Shown here: positions 27,303-36,303 of the stretch, one piece after another
Layout of the letters: the number at the start of each line of letters is the position of its first letter
Numbering within the stretch: the first letter of the stretch is position 1
NCBI GenBank assembly: GCA_028278675.1
Contig: JAQAJJ010000009.1
Location: 23,946 to 87,945, forward strand
Direction of reading: 5' to 3'
Length of the DNA stretch: 64,000 nt
Source of the DNA: Candidatus Azophilus lithoversatilis
GTDB lineage: Bacteria > Pseudomonadota > Gammaproteobacteria > Pseudomonadales > Azotimanducaceae
Position numbers and translations under genes: made by a program
The notes under the pieces: generated by a model
What the model saw: the letters and a program-made list of their open reading frames with translations, nothing else
The model's database searches: none
Told to the model about the DNA's origin: nothing

Positions 27303-28754
27303 CTAACGCCTAGCGAGCACGCCAATGCCGACTTCGATGTCGGGGGCGATGAGCAGCGCCACGGCGAAATCACCGCCGCCTGGTTTGGTGGGCACGTCGC
27401 CGACCGCCAGGATCAGCTTGACATTCAGCTTGAGCAGGCCGCAATCAACCTGCACTGCGCTTTCGTGGAGGTTGAAGGTGGGGTTGATGCTCTCCAAGGC
27501 ACCTGAGAGGTCGCAGTCGAAGATGTCAACACTCAACTTGCCGGCAAATTCGGCATCGGCGCCCACACTGTAGGACAGGCCTGTTTCCCCGGCAGTCCAA
27601 CTGCCGATCAACGCTGCTGAGTCGGCGCCGCGGTCAAAGCCGTTGAAGGCGAAGCCGTTGAAGACGCGGCTGACGCCGCCAGCCGTGTATTGACCCTTGA
27701 TCCAGTCGCCGCTGCGGTAGGTGGCGGTGAGTTCGAAGGACTCGCTGCCGCCACTGATGCCCAACCCTCGAATCTCGATGGCGCCCGATTCATAGAGCTT
27801 GCCGGTGGCGCTAAGGCGACCCGCGTCGGAGCCGTAGATGCCGTCGGCGATTCGGTTCATGCCCGATTCCGGCAGCCAAGCGTACAGGCGGCTGTCCGGA
27901 GTCAAGATGAGATAGCCATTGTCGGTGGTTCCGTCCGTAAACGACAGCTTCCAGACGTTGGCCGGACCGGGGTAGTCGCGCTTGGGGGCGGACAAATTGG
28001 ATAGGTGACCGGTGGGGGTGTCCATCAGGCTCATGACCAAAATGGGCTGGTCGGCCACTACCGCCAACTGCCACTTGACCGTCCCATCACCCAAATCGCC
28101 CGTCAGGCCGGCATCACCCGATTCGAGTTGCACAGCGGTGATGGCCTGCGCGGCCTGGGGAGGCAGCGAAAGGCGCACCTCGCCGCCGGGAGCCGGCTGA
28201 CCCGCATCGTCGAGCCCGTTGATGGTGACGGTGGCCGCCTCGTCGGACAGATTGATCAAGCGCAGCCAACTGCGCTGGCGGTAGTTGCTGCCCGGATTGA
28301 AAATGGCCACACGGTGGCGCTGGCGCGCTTCCGGGGCCACAGCGAACATGCTGGTGAGAAAGCCGTCCCGCCGGGTGCGGATGTAGGCCAATGGCTCGAT
28401 GTCATGGCGGCTGCGCAGATGCAGGCGCCAGTTGCCGCTCCCCGCGCCCAAACCGACGGGGAGACCTTTTTCGCTGTTGCCCCTCTCGATATCCTCCGAG
28501 TTGAGGTGGATGGTTTTCCTGGCGCCCAAGGTCAGCGTAATGGGCGGCTTGCGCACACCGGAGTCATCAATGCCTACAATGCTCACCGAGGCGGTTTCAT
28601 TGGAATGGTTGATGATGCGCGCAAAACCCTGCTGATCGAGGTTCGAGGCGGACATGAACAGGGGCAGGATGTGCTCGCGCCCGACATTCGGCTGCGCCAG
28701 CGCACCGCCGCAAACCAGCCAAGCCAAGACTAAGCTTAAACGGATTTTGGCCAT
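27303..28754 (-). CDS. secreted beta-rich protein of unknown function
   Basis: 483 residues with a clear signal peptide (MAKIRLSLVLAWLVCGGALA). Two related beta domains follow, marked by FARIINHSNETASVSIVGID (about 43-62) and LRLINLSDEAATVTINGLDD (about 165-184), each with an IxxxD-D-xG core. These resemble Ig-like tandem units found in exported proteins of marine gammaproteobacteria (memory-based). The C-terminal third is a different beta-rich region with two Cys. Likely periplasmic or cell-surface; no enzyme motif seen. Confidence 0.6.
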   Translation of the reverse strand: MAKIRLSLVLAWLVCGGALAQPNVGREHILPLFMSASNLDQQGFARIINHSNETASVSIVGIDDSGVRKPPITLTLGARKTIHLNSEDIERGNSEKGLPVGLGAGSGNWRLHLRSRHDIEPLAYIRTRRDGFLTSMFAVAPEARQRHRVAIFNPGSNYRQRSWLRLINLSDEAATVTINGLDDAGQPAPGGEVRLSLPPQAAQAITAVQLESGDAGLTGDLGDGTVKWQLAVVADQPILVMSLMDTPTGHLSNLSAPKRDYPGPANVWKLSFTDGTTDNGYLILTPDSRLYAWLPESGMNRIADGIYGSDAGRLSATGKLYESGAIEIRGLGISGGSESFELTATYRSGDWIKGQYTAGGVSRVFNGFAFNGFDRGADSAALIGSWTAGETGLSYSVGADAEFAGKLSVDIFDCDLSGALESINPTFNLHESAVQVDCGLLKLNVKLILAVGDVPTKPGGGDFAVALLIAPDIEVGIGVLARR

Positions 28755-28776
28755 CACCCGCCAATGCTCCTCAGTT

Positions 28777-28929
28777 TCAGCCAGTCGATCCAACTCCGTT
28801 CCACCGGGGATTGTAGCGGCTGCGGCTGTCAATGAAAGTACCCACTTGGTCCAGCCACCATCCATCCGGGAGTTCAGGGACGCCCGCCAAGGCATCGAAG
28901 TCGCAGGCAAAATCCTCGAAGTGGCGCAT
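28777..28929 (-). CDS. small hypothetical protein downstream of dsbB
   Basis: 50 residues from ATG 28929, directly after GGAGGGAGGG, starting 28 bases past the dsbB stop. Composition (MRHFEDFACDFDALAGV, then DGWWLDQVGTFIDSRSRY) is acidic and aromatic, unlike the Arg/Pro-rich chance frames of this genome. No family recognised; it could be the tail of a lost gene. Confidence 0.35.
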   Translation of the reverse strand: MRHFEDFACDFDALAGVPELPDGWWLDQVGTFIDSRSRYNPRWNGVGSTG

Positions 28930-28957
28930 CCCTCCCTCCAACCAAGCGATTTGCGCC

Positions 28958-29446
28958 TCAGCGCAGCAGTCGGGGCCGCCATTGCAGCGCCGCCAAGGCA
29001 ATGAGAGCGGCAAAGCCGAGCAGTGCCCACAGCGCCAGGTTGACGCCAAGGAAGACATCGACTTGGGCGCAGTCGCCGGTGCCGAAGAACATGTGGCTTA
29101 GGGTGTCCAATGGGGAGAAGTTCTCGATCATGTAATCGACCCCCGGGCCACAGCCCGGCACCTGGTCGGCAGGCAGGCCCTGCAGCCAAAGCTGACGCGC
29201 CGAGACCCAGCCGCCGATCAGCGCGGCGACGATGGTCAACAGCGGATAGATGCCCCAGCGGGGGTTGTGGGCCAAGCCCGCGTAGGTGGCCAACGCCGCG
29301 GCGAATATCCACAGGCGCTGCATAAGGCACATCGGGCAGGGCTCCATCGCGAAACGGTGCTCCATGATCTCGGCCCCGAACAGCAGTGCGCCGCACAGGG
29401 AGATGGTGGCCAAACCGTAGTCGGTACTGCTGAAGCGTCCTGTCAT
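28958..29446 (-). CDS. dsbB: disulfide bond formation protein B
   Basis: 162-residue inner-membrane enzyme that reoxidises DsbA and passes electrons to quinone. Four membrane helices; the first periplasmic loop has Cys37-Pro-Met-Cys40, the second has Cys99 (GCGPG) and Cys126 (GDC), the full redox set. QRLWIF and the EPCPMC context are typical. GGAG lies upstream of the ATG. A quinone oxidoreductase gene precedes it in the same direction. Confidence 0.9.
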   Translation of the reverse strand: MTGRFSSTDYGLATISLCGALLFGAEIMEHRFAMEPCPMCLMQRLWIFAAALATYAGLAHNPRWGIYPLLTIVAALIGGWVSARQLWLQGLPADQVPGCGPGVDYMIENFSPLDTLSHMFFGTGDCAQVDVFLGVNLALWALLGFAALIALAALQWRPRLLR

Positions 29447-29528
29447 AGCTCAGCTCCACTGCGCCGGTGACTTCCCACAGTCGCGCCGGGCTGCGCAGCA
29501 ACCCGATCACTTCGCCGACGGCGAAGCG

Positions 29529-30518
29529 TCATTGCTCGCCGCCGCCAGGGGTGACCACGATCTTGCCGATGGCGCGCCGTTGGGCGAGATCGTTCAGGGC
29601 CTGGGCGTAGTTCTCCAAGGGATGGATAGCGCCCACCACCGGCTTGATCCTGCCCGCCTCATGGAACGCCAGGATGTCCCGGAAGTTGGCCCGGTTCTCG
29701 TCGCGGGCGCGGGCCGACCAAGCGCCGTAGAAAACGCCCACCACTTGGCAGCTCTTGAGCAGAATCAGGTTGATGGGCGCCCTGGGAATGTCGCCGGCGG
29801 CAAAGCCGATCACCAGGATGCGGCCATACCAGTTGATGGCGCGCAGGCATTGTTCGAACAGGGCGCCGCCGACGGGATCATAGATGACATCGGCGCCCTT
29901 GCCGCCGGTCAGCGCCTTCACCTTGTCCTTTAACTGGCCGTCGCTGTAGTCGATCAGCTCATCCGCGCCGCTGTCCTTGGCCACCGCCAGCTTTTGCTCG
30001 CTGCTGGCGGCGGCGATGACCCGGGCGCCCATGGCCTTGCCCAGTTGCACGGCGGCGATGCCAACGCCCCCGGCGGCGCCGAGCACCAGCAAGGTCTCGC
30101 CGGGCTGCAAGGCAGCCCGCTGCTTCAACGCATAGTAGGAGGTGCCGTAGGTGGTGCTGATGCCGGATGCCTCGGCAAAGCTCATGGACTCGGGCACGGG
30201 CTGCAGGTTGCGCGCCGCCACCGCCACGCGCTCGGCGAAGCCGCCGTGGCCCACGCCGCCAAACACCTTGTCGCCCGGCGCAAACTCCGTCACGCCCGCA
30301 CCGACCTCGAGCACCGTTCCCGCGATTTCGCCCCCCGGCGAGAACGGAAACGGCGGCTGGCTCTGGTACTTGCCGGCAATCATGAGCACATCGGGGAAGT
30401 TGAGGGCCGCGGCCTTCACCTCCAACAGTGCTTCACCCTCACCCGGCACCGGCTCGGCGACCTCCTCGAGCACCAGATCCCCCGGCGCTCCGTAGGCTTT
30501 GCACAACACGGCCTTCAA
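29529..30518 (-). CDS. zinc-independent NADPH:quinone oxidoreductase family protein
   Basis: 329-residue medium-chain dehydrogenase/reductase without the zinc-ligand Cys/His set. GroES-like N-terminal domain (AALNFPDVLMIAGKYQ, PFPFSPGGEIAGTV), Rossmann motif GAAGGVGIAAVQLGKAMGA, and DPVGG. Reduces quinones or enones with NADPH. The gap after it holds a repeat-like GTCGCGCCG..TGCGCAGCAAC motif also present near 37257. Confidence 0.85.
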   Translation of the reverse strand: MKAVLCKAYGAPGDLVLEEVAEPVPGEGEALLEVKAAALNFPDVLMIAGKYQSQPPFPFSPGGEIAGTVLEVGAGVTEFAPGDKVFGGVGHGGFAERVAVAARNLQPVPESMSFAEASGISTTYGTSYYALKQRAALQPGETLLVLGAAGGVGIAAVQLGKAMGARVIAAASSEQKLAVAKDSGADELIDYSDGQLKDKVKALTGGKGADVIYDPVGGALFEQCLRAINWYGRILVIGFAAGDIPRAPINLILLKSCQVVGVFYGAWSARARDENRANFRDILAFHEAGRIKPVVGAIHPLENYAQALNDLAQRRAIGKIVVTPGGGEQ

Positions 30519-30813
30519 TGTCGTTTCTCCTTATTCTGAGCCATTGGCGCTAGACAGGACGGCCACGGCACACTGTCTCGAATCCAGGCTGCCCGGGTTC
30601 GACCAAGGCGCGAAAGCGGCCTTCAAAGTCGCCCCGAGCCGGGGCAACTCCAGAGTGGGGAATCTTAGCAGCTTTGGGTTGACCTGTTCAGGGCCGACAG
30701 GGCCACAGGTGCCTCGAAAGCCGTTCTCCGCAGCCACGCCCGACCGGCGGGGGACCAGCAAGTTAGCAGCCAACAACCGTTGGAGTCCGCGATCAGGCAG
30801 CGGCCGAGAACGC
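30519..30813. other. intergenic region between gshA and the quinone oxidoreductase
   Basis: About 295 bases without a supportable gene. Bases 30578-30602 can form a hairpin (TCGAATCCAGG facing CCCGGGTTCGA, with wobble), but no T-run follows and it does not fold as a tRNA. Confidence 0.4.
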
Positions 30814-32385
30814 TTACTCCGGCGGTGCCAGGTAAGCGGCCAGGAACTCATCAAAGCTCTCCGGGCTGCCGGCTTCGATGCGGTGCTGCTCGTCGAATGA
30901 TCGAATTGCCCGCTGTTCCTGGCGGACCAGTTCCCGAGCCGACAGGGGCCGTTCGCTGAACCAGCGCCGATGGCGCTCCGATTGGTTGAGCGCGAAGCGG
31001 AAGAACGGCTGTCGCCCATTGCGCATCGCCTCGAGCACTTTTGCGGAGGGGGTCAGGCTGGGGTCACGCGAATGGGCCTGCCGTTCGCGCACCGCGTCGC
31101 TTGAAAGTCCTGCGCCTTGGGCCCCGTCGAGCAGTCCCGCCGCCAGGGCGCATTGCTCAAGGATGGCCGCGGCCCACTTGTCGCGGTCGCCGCCGCTGAG
31201 CCTAAGGCCGGGTTCGCGTCCCCGCTCCACGACCGCGGTTTGGTCAGCTTGCATGGCCCTTGACTCTTCCGGGCTGTCCGCGGCGCTGGGCGCGAGCAGG
31301 CACCAGAGCAGAAAGGCGTCCAGGAAGCGTATCTGCTCGGCATCAATGCCCACCGGTAGAAAGGGATTGATGTCGAGGCAGCGCACTTCCACATACTCCA
31401 CGCCGCGCCGCTTGAGGGCGGTCAGGGGCCGTTCACCGGGTTCGATGCGTCGTTTGGGGCGAATGGCGCCGTAGAATTCGTTTTCGATTTGCAGCAAAGC
31501 GGTGTTGAGCTGGCGGTATTCGTCCCCGTCCCGCATGCCGATGTCCTCGTAAGGGGGGTAGGGGCGGGTGAGGGCTTCGCGCATGGTGGCGGCGTAGGAA
31601 TCAAGGCTGTTGTAGGAAATGTGCAGGCTGCTCTGGGCAGCGCTCTGGTAGCCCAGGCGGCCCATGCGCAGGGAAGTGGCGCCGGGCAGGTAGAGGGTGC
31701 CCTCGTCGAATCCCGCCAAGCCATGGCCGCCGCCACGGGCAAAGGAACGGCAGATGGCGGGCGCGGCGCCGAACAGTTGGATCAACAGCCAACTGTAGCG
31801 GCGGAAGTTGCGAATCAAGGCGAAGTAGCAATCGGTTACGAATTCCCGGCCTGCCTCGCGCCCCTTGAGTTCGGCGTACAGCGGCCAAAAGCCCTCCGGC
31901 AGGGAGAAGTTGTAGTGAATGCCGGAAATGGTCTGCATCAGCCGCCCGTAGCGATGCCCCAGCCCGAGGCGATAGACGGTCTTGGCCCGGCCGATGTTGG
32001 ACGTGCCGTAGCGCCCAACCGGAATCTCGTCGTCCTCCATGACCAAGCAGGGCATTGAGGCCGCCCACAGCAATTCGTCATCCAAGCCGTGGTAGACGAA
32101 GCGATGGATGGCCTCCAGCTCGGTGATGCAGCCTTCCGGCGTGTCGTGGACCCCGGTGATCAACTCCAGTTGGGCTTCGCAGAAGTCGGTGGTGATCTGC
32201 GGATGGGTCAGCGGCGAGCCCAGGCTCGGCGGATGCGGCCGCAGCGACAGCCGCCCGTCCCGGCTTACGCGCAGGCTTTCCTTTTCCACCCCGCGCCGCA
32301 GGCCGTCGAGCGCTCCAGCATGGGCCTGAAGCCCGGCCAGAACGGCACTGGGGATGGAAAGTGGACCCTGGGCTTTCGTGGCCAC
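30814..32385 (-). CDS. gshA: glutamate-cysteine ligase
   Basis: 523-residue proteobacterial-type enzyme for the first step of glutathione synthesis. It carries LRRGVEKESLRVS near residue 29-41 (ATP/Glu site), TTDFCEAQLELIT, SGIHYNFSLP and YVEVRCLDINPF. Length matches the E. coli enzyme class. It begins 13 bases downstream of pckA, an unusual pairing that suggests co-transcription. ATG 32385 gives the standard N-terminus. Confidence 0.95.
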   Translation of the reverse strand: MATKAQGPLSIPSAVLAGLQAHAGALDGLRRGVEKESLRVSRDGRLSLRPHPPSLGSPLTHPQITTDFCEAQLELITGVHDTPEGCITELEAIHRFVYHGLDDELLWAASMPCLVMEDDEIPVGRYGTSNIGRAKTVYRLGLGHRYGRLMQTISGIHYNFSLPEGFWPLYAELKGREAGREFVTDCYFALIRNFRRYSWLLIQLFGAAPAICRSFARGGGHGLAGFDEGTLYLPGATSLRMGRLGYQSAAQSSLHISYNSLDSYAATMREALTRPYPPYEDIGMRDGDEYRQLNTALLQIENEFYGAIRPKRRIEPGERPLTALKRRGVEYVEVRCLDINPFLPVGIDAEQIRFLDAFLLWCLLAPSAADSPEESRAMQADQTAVVERGREPGLRLSGGDRDKWAAAILEQCALAAGLLDGAQGAGLSSDAVRERQAHSRDPSLTPSAKVLEAMRNGRQPFFRFALNQSERHRRWFSERPLSARELVRQEQRAIRSFDEQHRIEAGSPESFDEFLAAYLAPPE

Positions 32386-32398
32386 GGGGCCAATCCGC

Positions 32399-33973
32399 TC
32401 AGGCGTCTTGGCGGCTCATCGACGGCCCGGCATCGACAATGGCTTGATCGACGTCGAACTTCTTGAAGTTCTCCCCAAACAGGTCGATCAGCTTCGCCGC
32501 CGCCGCATCGTAGCCAGCCTTGTCCGCCCAAGCGTTGCGCGGGTTCAAAAGGCCGCTGTCAACGCCGTCAAGGGCTTTGGGAATGGTCAGGTTGAGGTCA
32601 GCGAGATACTCGGTTTCGGCCCGAGCAAGGTCGCCGCGCTGCACGGCGGCGATGATGGCCCGAGTGGCCGGGATGGGGAAGCGGTGGCCGACCCCGTAGC
32701 CGCCTCCGGTCCAGCCGGTGTTGACCAGATAGACCTGGGAGCCGAACTCCTCCACCCGGCGAATGAGCAAGTCAGCGTAAACGCCCGCCGGGCGCGGAAA
32801 GAAGGCGGCGCCGAAGCAGGTGGAGAAGGTCGCCTTGAACGCCTCCGTGGAGCCCACCACAGTGGAGCCGACGGCAGCGGTGTAGCCCGACAGGAAGTGG
32901 TAGGCGGCGGCCTCCTTCGACAGGATCGACACCGGCGGCAGCACACCACTCACGTCGCAGGTGAGGAAGATGACGTTGGCCGGTTCGCCAGCCCGGTTTT
33001 CCGGCACCTTGAGTTCGATGTTGGCGCGCGGGTAGCAAGCCCGGGTGTTCTCGGTGAGCGTCGAGTCCGCGTAGTCGATCTCACGGCTGTCCGCATCCAT
33101 GACCGCGTTCTCGACGATTGTGCCAAAGCTGATGGCGTCGTAGATGACCGGCTCGTTCTCGCGGCTCAGGTCGATGCACTTGGCATAGCAGCCGCCCTCG
33201 AAATTGAACACCGTGCCCTTGCCCCAGCCGTGCTCGTCATCGCCAATCAGAAAGCGGCCCGGATCCGCCGACAGGGTGGTCTTGCCGGTGCCGGACAGCC
33301 CGAAAAACAGCGAGACGTCGCCATTCGCACCCATGTTGGCGGAGCAGTGCATGGGCAGCACGTCCTTTTCCGGCAGCAGGAAGTTGAGGACGCTGAACAT
33401 GGATTTCTTCATCTCACCCGCATAGCGCAAGCCCGCCAGAAGCACTTTGCGGGCGGCGAAGTTGATCATCACCGCCGCGTCGCTGTTGGTGCGGTCGCGC
33501 TTGGGGTCGCAGACGAAGCCCGGCGCGTTGACGACCTGCCAGATTTCCTTGTTGTGCGGATTGAAGTACTCCGGGGAGATGAACAGGGACTTGCCGAACA
33601 GGGCATGCCAAGCGGTTTCGGTGGTGACCTCGATGGCGACGTAGTGCTCCGGGTCGGCGCCGACGTGGAGGTTGGAGACGAAGCGCTCCCGATCCTCGAG
33701 ATGCACCTGAACGCGATCCCAGAGCGCATCGAAGGCCCCGGCGTCGATCGGCTGGTTGATCTCGCCCCAATCGATGGCGTATTTGGTGGAGGCCTCCTCG
33801 ACGATGAAGCGATCCTTGGGCGAACGCCCGGTGCGGCTGCCGGTCTCGACGACCAAGGCGCCGTTGCTGGCAAAGCAGCCCTCGCCGCGCACGACGGCGA
33901 GTTCGGCCAACGCTGCGGCGGAAAGGTCGAAACAAATGTTGTTTCTCGTGGTGATGTCGATATCGACGGCCAT
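32399..33973 (-). CDS. pckA: phosphoenolpyruvate carboxykinase (ATP)
   Basis: 524 residues from ATG 33973. Gluconeogenic oxaloacetate to PEP. Diagnostic sites: [12 protein letters not shown] (substrate arginine), MHCSANMG, the P-loop [11 protein letters not shown], the metal site IGDDEHGWG, and [12 protein letters not shown]. Longer upstream starts read into non-homologous sequence. In E. coli pckA sits near yrfG-hslR-hslO; here hslO (Hsp33) is not between hslR and pckA. Confidence 0.97.
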   Translation of the reverse strand: MAVDIDITTRNNICFDLSAAALAELAVVRGEGCFASNGALVVETGSRTGRSPKDRFIVEEASTKYAIDWGEINQPIDAGAFDALWDRVQVHLEDRERFVSNLHVGADPEHYVAIEVTTETAWHALFGKSLFISPEYFNPHNKEIWQVVNAPGFVCDPKRDRTNSDAAVMINFAARKVLLAGLRYAGEMKKSMFSVLNFLLPEKDVLPMHCSANMGANGDVSLFFGLSGTGKTTLSADPGRFLIGDDEHGWGKGTVFNFEGGCYAKCIDLSRENEPVIYDAISFGTIVENAVMDADSREIDYADSTLTENTRACYPRANIELKVPENRAGEPANVIFLTCDVSGVLPPVSILSKEAAAYHFLSGYTAAVGSTVVGSTEAFKATFSTCFGAAFFPRPAGVYADLLIRRVEEFGSQVYLVNTGWTGGGYGVGHRFPIPATRAIIAAVQRGDLARAETEYLADLNLTIPKALDGVDSGLLNPRNAWADKAGYDAAAAKLIDLFGENFKKFDVDQAIVDAGPSMSRQDA

Positions 33974-34126
33974 GGCAGCCCCGTGCAATTCCCAAAGGCG
34001 AACAGTACGGCACAGCGCCCGCAGCATCAACCATTCTTGCGCGACCTGACGCTCGCGGCGGACCTTCGGTCCGCGGTAGCGGAGGGAATGCAAACCTCAG
34101 TACATCTCGGTTGCCTGCGCCAATCC

Positions 34127-34525
34127 CTAGACCTTGTACTGCTTGAGCCTCTTGATGGCTTGCCGGGCGCGGCGGTCGGGCTTCGTGTCCGGCACGGCGA
34201 GGCCTGCCCGCTGCAGGCGGCGGGCGGTGGCCTCCGTCCCGCGGGCGCGGATGCTCTCCTCGGTTTCCTCGTAGAGGGTTTGGGCGAAGGTGGCGTTGCG
34301 GCGCTGCTCGTCAACCGCTTGGACCACGACTAGTCTCTTGGCGAAACCGCGTCGAATGCCCAAGGCGTCGCCCGGCACAACTTCCTTGGCAGGCTTGGCT
34401 CGGCGGCCATTGAGTTCGACGTGCCCCGCCGCCACGGCCTGCTTCGCTTGGGCGCGGGACTTGAAGAAGCGGGCCGCCCAAAGCCAACGGTCGAGGCGCA
34501 CGCCGCCACTGCCCGGTTCAGCCAT
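34127..34525 (-). CDS. hslR: heat shock protein 15, S4-type RNA-binding protein
   Basis: 132 residues from ATG 34525. Hsp15 binds stalled 50S subunits that still carry nascent chain and helps recycle them. The S4 domain is RLDRWLWAARFFKSRAQAK, then HVELNGRRAKPAKEV at about 35-50; the basic C-terminal tail (RRARQAIKRLKQYKV) is typical. The start overlaps the yrfG stop by 8 bases, so the pair is probably coupled. Confidence 0.92.
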   Translation of the reverse strand: MAEPGSGGVRLDRWLWAARFFKSRAQAKQAVAAGHVELNGRRAKPAKEVVPGDALGIRRGFAKRLVVVQAVDEQRRNATFAQTLYEETEESIRARGTEATARRLQRAGLAVPDTKPDRRARQAIKRLKQYKV

Positions 34526-35183
34526 GGTCGATGATCTCATTGAAGTCATTGAAGGCCGGATACCTGAGATTGGCGCGCGGCGGAAGCTCCGAGTCCGGTT
34601 GCGTGATGGTTAGCAAGTGGCCGATGCCGTGGGCGCTGGCGGCGTCAAGCACCGTCTCGTTGTCGTCAATGAACAGGCTGCGGGCGGGGTCAAAGCGCTC
34701 CGCGTCGGTCAACCGGCCCCAGAACGCTTGGGATTCCTTGGCTGCGCCCAAGTCGTGGCTCGACAGCGTCCCGTCCAATCGTTGGCTTAAGCCCGCGTAG
34801 CGGTCCTTGACGGCGAGGCTCCCGCGGTGGGCGTTGGTGACCAAAAGGGTGCGGACGCCGCCCCGCAGCCAGTCCAGGAAGGCCGCGGCACCAGGGCGGT
34901 AGCCAATCAGATGGGCAAGCTCATGATGCAGGGCCATGATGTCGAGCCCGGTGCGGCGGGTCCAGAAATCGATGCAGTAGAAGTCCAGATCGCGAGCCTT
35001 CCCCTGCAGGTGCCCGTAAAGCCGCTGCCGAGCCTCGTTGGGGGTGATCCCCTGGGCTTTTCCGTAGAGGGTCGGCACCAGTTCGTTCCACAGGCAGTTG
35101 TCGTAGTGCAGGTCAAGCAGGCAGCCGTCCATGTCGAGCATGACGGTATCGATTTGCGCCCAATCAATGATGGAGTCAATCAT
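34518..35183 (-). CDS. yrfG: HAD-family GMP/IMP nucleotidase (YrfG)
   Basis: 222 residues. HAD motif I is DMDGCLLDLHYDN, motif II LLVTNAH, motif IV FIDDNETVLDAA. The long Asp-rich motif I and place directly before hslR match YrfG, which dephosphorylates GMP and IMP. ATG 35183 is preferred to the in-frame GTG at 35189. A TTATAT hexamer lies so close upstream that the message may have almost no leader. Confidence 0.85.
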   Translation of the reverse strand: MIDSIIDWAQIDTVMLDMDGCLLDLHYDNCLWNELVPTLYGKAQGITPNEARQRLYGHLQGKARDLDFYCIDFWTRRTGLDIMALHHELAHLIGYRPGAAAFLDWLRGGVRTLLVTNAHRGSLAVKDRYAGLSQRLDGTLSSHDLGAAKESQAFWGRLTDAERFDPARSLFIDDNETVLDAASAHGIGHLLTITQPDSELPPRANLRYPAFNDFNEIIDHG

Positions 35184-35191
35184 GGACACAC

Positions 35192-35226
35192 ATATAACAC
35201 CGATCGAAGGGCGCTGCCCCTATAAT
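35192..35226. promoter_or_regulatory. candidate back-to-back -10 elements of yrfG and cysQ
   Basis: On the plus strand TATAAT at 35221-35226 would put a transcript start near 35233, one base before the cysQ ATG at 35234. On the minus strand TTATAT (35197-35192) would start near 35185, next to the yrfG ATG at 35183. No clear -35 elements are seen. Motif evidence only. Confidence 0.4.
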
Positions 35227-35233
35227 GACGGCC

Positions 35234-36043
35234 ATGGACTTCTCCCTTCCAGCGCTTACGGAGATCGTCGATGCTGCGGGTCAGGCGATCCTTGAAGTCT
35301 ATCGCTCCGACTTCCAGGTGCGGCGCAAGTCCGACCAATCACCCCTCACCCAAGCGGACCTCGCTGCCCATCGCGTGATTGACGAGGGGCTCGGCGAGCT
35401 GCATCCCCGCCTGCCGATCTTCTCCGAGGAGTCCGTGCCGCCGCCCTATGCCGAACGGCGCCGGTGGCGGCGCTATTGGCTGGTGGACCCGTTGGACGGC
35501 ACCCGGGAGTTCATCAATCGCAACGGCGAGTTCACCGTCAACATCGCCCTGATTGAAGACGGGCGGGCGCGGCTCGGCGTCGTCGGCGCACCCTGCCTGA
35601 ACCAACTGTTCATCGGCGATGTGGCGGACCGGCGGGCAGAGAAGCGCGAAGGCGGCAAGTCCACACCGCTGTCGGGACGCCGCATGACTCACCGGCAAAG
35701 CCTGACCGTGGTGGCCAGCCGCAGCCACGGAAGCGAGCGGCTGCAGCGCTACCTGAATGCGCTGGCCGAAACCTTCCCCGACCTCAAGCGGCGTGCGCTG
35801 GGCAGTTCTCTCAAGCTCTGCCTGCTGGCGGACGGTCAAGCGGACCTCTACCCTCGCCTCGGCCCGACTTCCGAATGGGACATCGCCGCCGCCGACGCGG
35901 TGATCAGCGCTGCCGGCGGCGCCGTGCGGCAACTGAACGGCGAACCGCTGGCCTACAACAAGGCGGATGTTCTGAACCCGGATTTCATCGCGGTGGCGGA
36001 TGCGAGTTTTCCTTGGCAGGAAAGGCTGCCGAACGCCTTCTGA
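35234..36043 (+). CDS. cysQ: 3'(2'),5'-bisphosphate nucleotidase
   Basis: About 269 residues of the inositol-monophosphatase fold. Removes the 3' phosphate of PAP/PAPS from sulfate assimilation. Motifs: FSEES, the metal site DPLDGTREFINRNGEFTVN, and SEWDIAAADAVISAAGG near the end. ATG 35234 is chosen because a TATAAT overlaps the alternative ATG at 35225. Divergent from yrfG, a known neighbourhood in gammaproteobacteria. Confidence 0.93.
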   Translation: MDFSLPALTEIVDAAGQAILEVYRSDFQVRRKSDQSPLTQADLAAHRVIDEGLGELHPRLPIFSEESVPPPYAERRRWRRYWLVDPLDGTREFINRNGEFTVNIALIEDGRARLGVVGAPCLNQLFIGDVADRRAEKREGGKSTPLSGRRMTHRQSLTVVASRSHGSERLQRYLNALAETFPDLKRRALGSSLKLCLLADGQADLYPRLGPTSEWDIAAADAVISAAGGAVRQLNGEPLAYNKADVLNPDFIAVADASFPWQERLPNAF

Positions 36044-36088
36044 GCCGAGAAAGTTCGCGTGAAAGGGCTTAACATGGGCTTGGCCTCA

Positions 36089-36176
36089 ACTAGTCGACGC
36101 TCCATGCGATCGTTCGCCCTGCCGAGGAGAATGACACTGTTTTTAAATACAGCTAGTACATACAGCGCCGACTAGT
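36089..36176. repeat. 88-bp region bounded by a 13-bp inverted repeat
   Basis: ACTAGTCGACGCT at 36089-36101 faces AGCGCCGACTAGT at 36164-36176 (12 of 13 pair). Between them is GAGGAGA followed by an ATG at 36131 opening a 14-codon frame, and the LexA-like box. Could be a small mobile remnant or a regulatory leader. Confidence 0.45.
36137..36152. promoter_or_regulatory. LexA (SOS) box-like palindrome
   Basis: CTGTTTTTAAATACAG fits CTGT-N8-ACAG with an AT-rich core, the gammaproteobacterial LexA consensus. It lies between convergent cysQ and an SDR, with no obvious gene downstream on either strand. About one CTGT-N8-ACAG match per 64 kb is expected by chance at this GC, so only the AT-rich core adds weight. 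Confidence 0.3.
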
Positions 36177-36207
36177 GAGGCCTCATAGGTTACCGGAAAA
36201 AACGGCC

Positions 36208-36230
36208 AAAAAAAGGGGCGGTTCCACCCC
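36208..36230 (-). terminator. intrinsic terminator of the downstream-facing SDR gene
   Basis: Read on the minus strand, GGGGTGGAACCGCCCC forms a GC stem followed at once by TTTTTTT. It lies about 75 bases past the SDR stop at 36304. Confidence 0.7.
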
Positions 36231-36303
36231 TCGGCAGAGGTGAATTGGAAATCACTAACCGCATCAAGCAGTTAGCGAATTCGATTCCATACTTCTTTCA
36301 CTT

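Noticed and set aside
30578..30602. tRNA-like T-arm (GGGTTCGA)
   Set aside because: No matching acceptor, D-arm or anticodon stem around it; only a hairpin.
32354..34333. 659-codon open frame antisense to pckA
   Set aside because: pckA on the other strand is certain by motifs; the antisense frame has no recognisable domain.
36068..36260. Integron attC-like site (GCTTAAC ... GTTAG)
   Set aside because: The right core site does not fit GTTRRRY and no integrase or cassettes are nearby.
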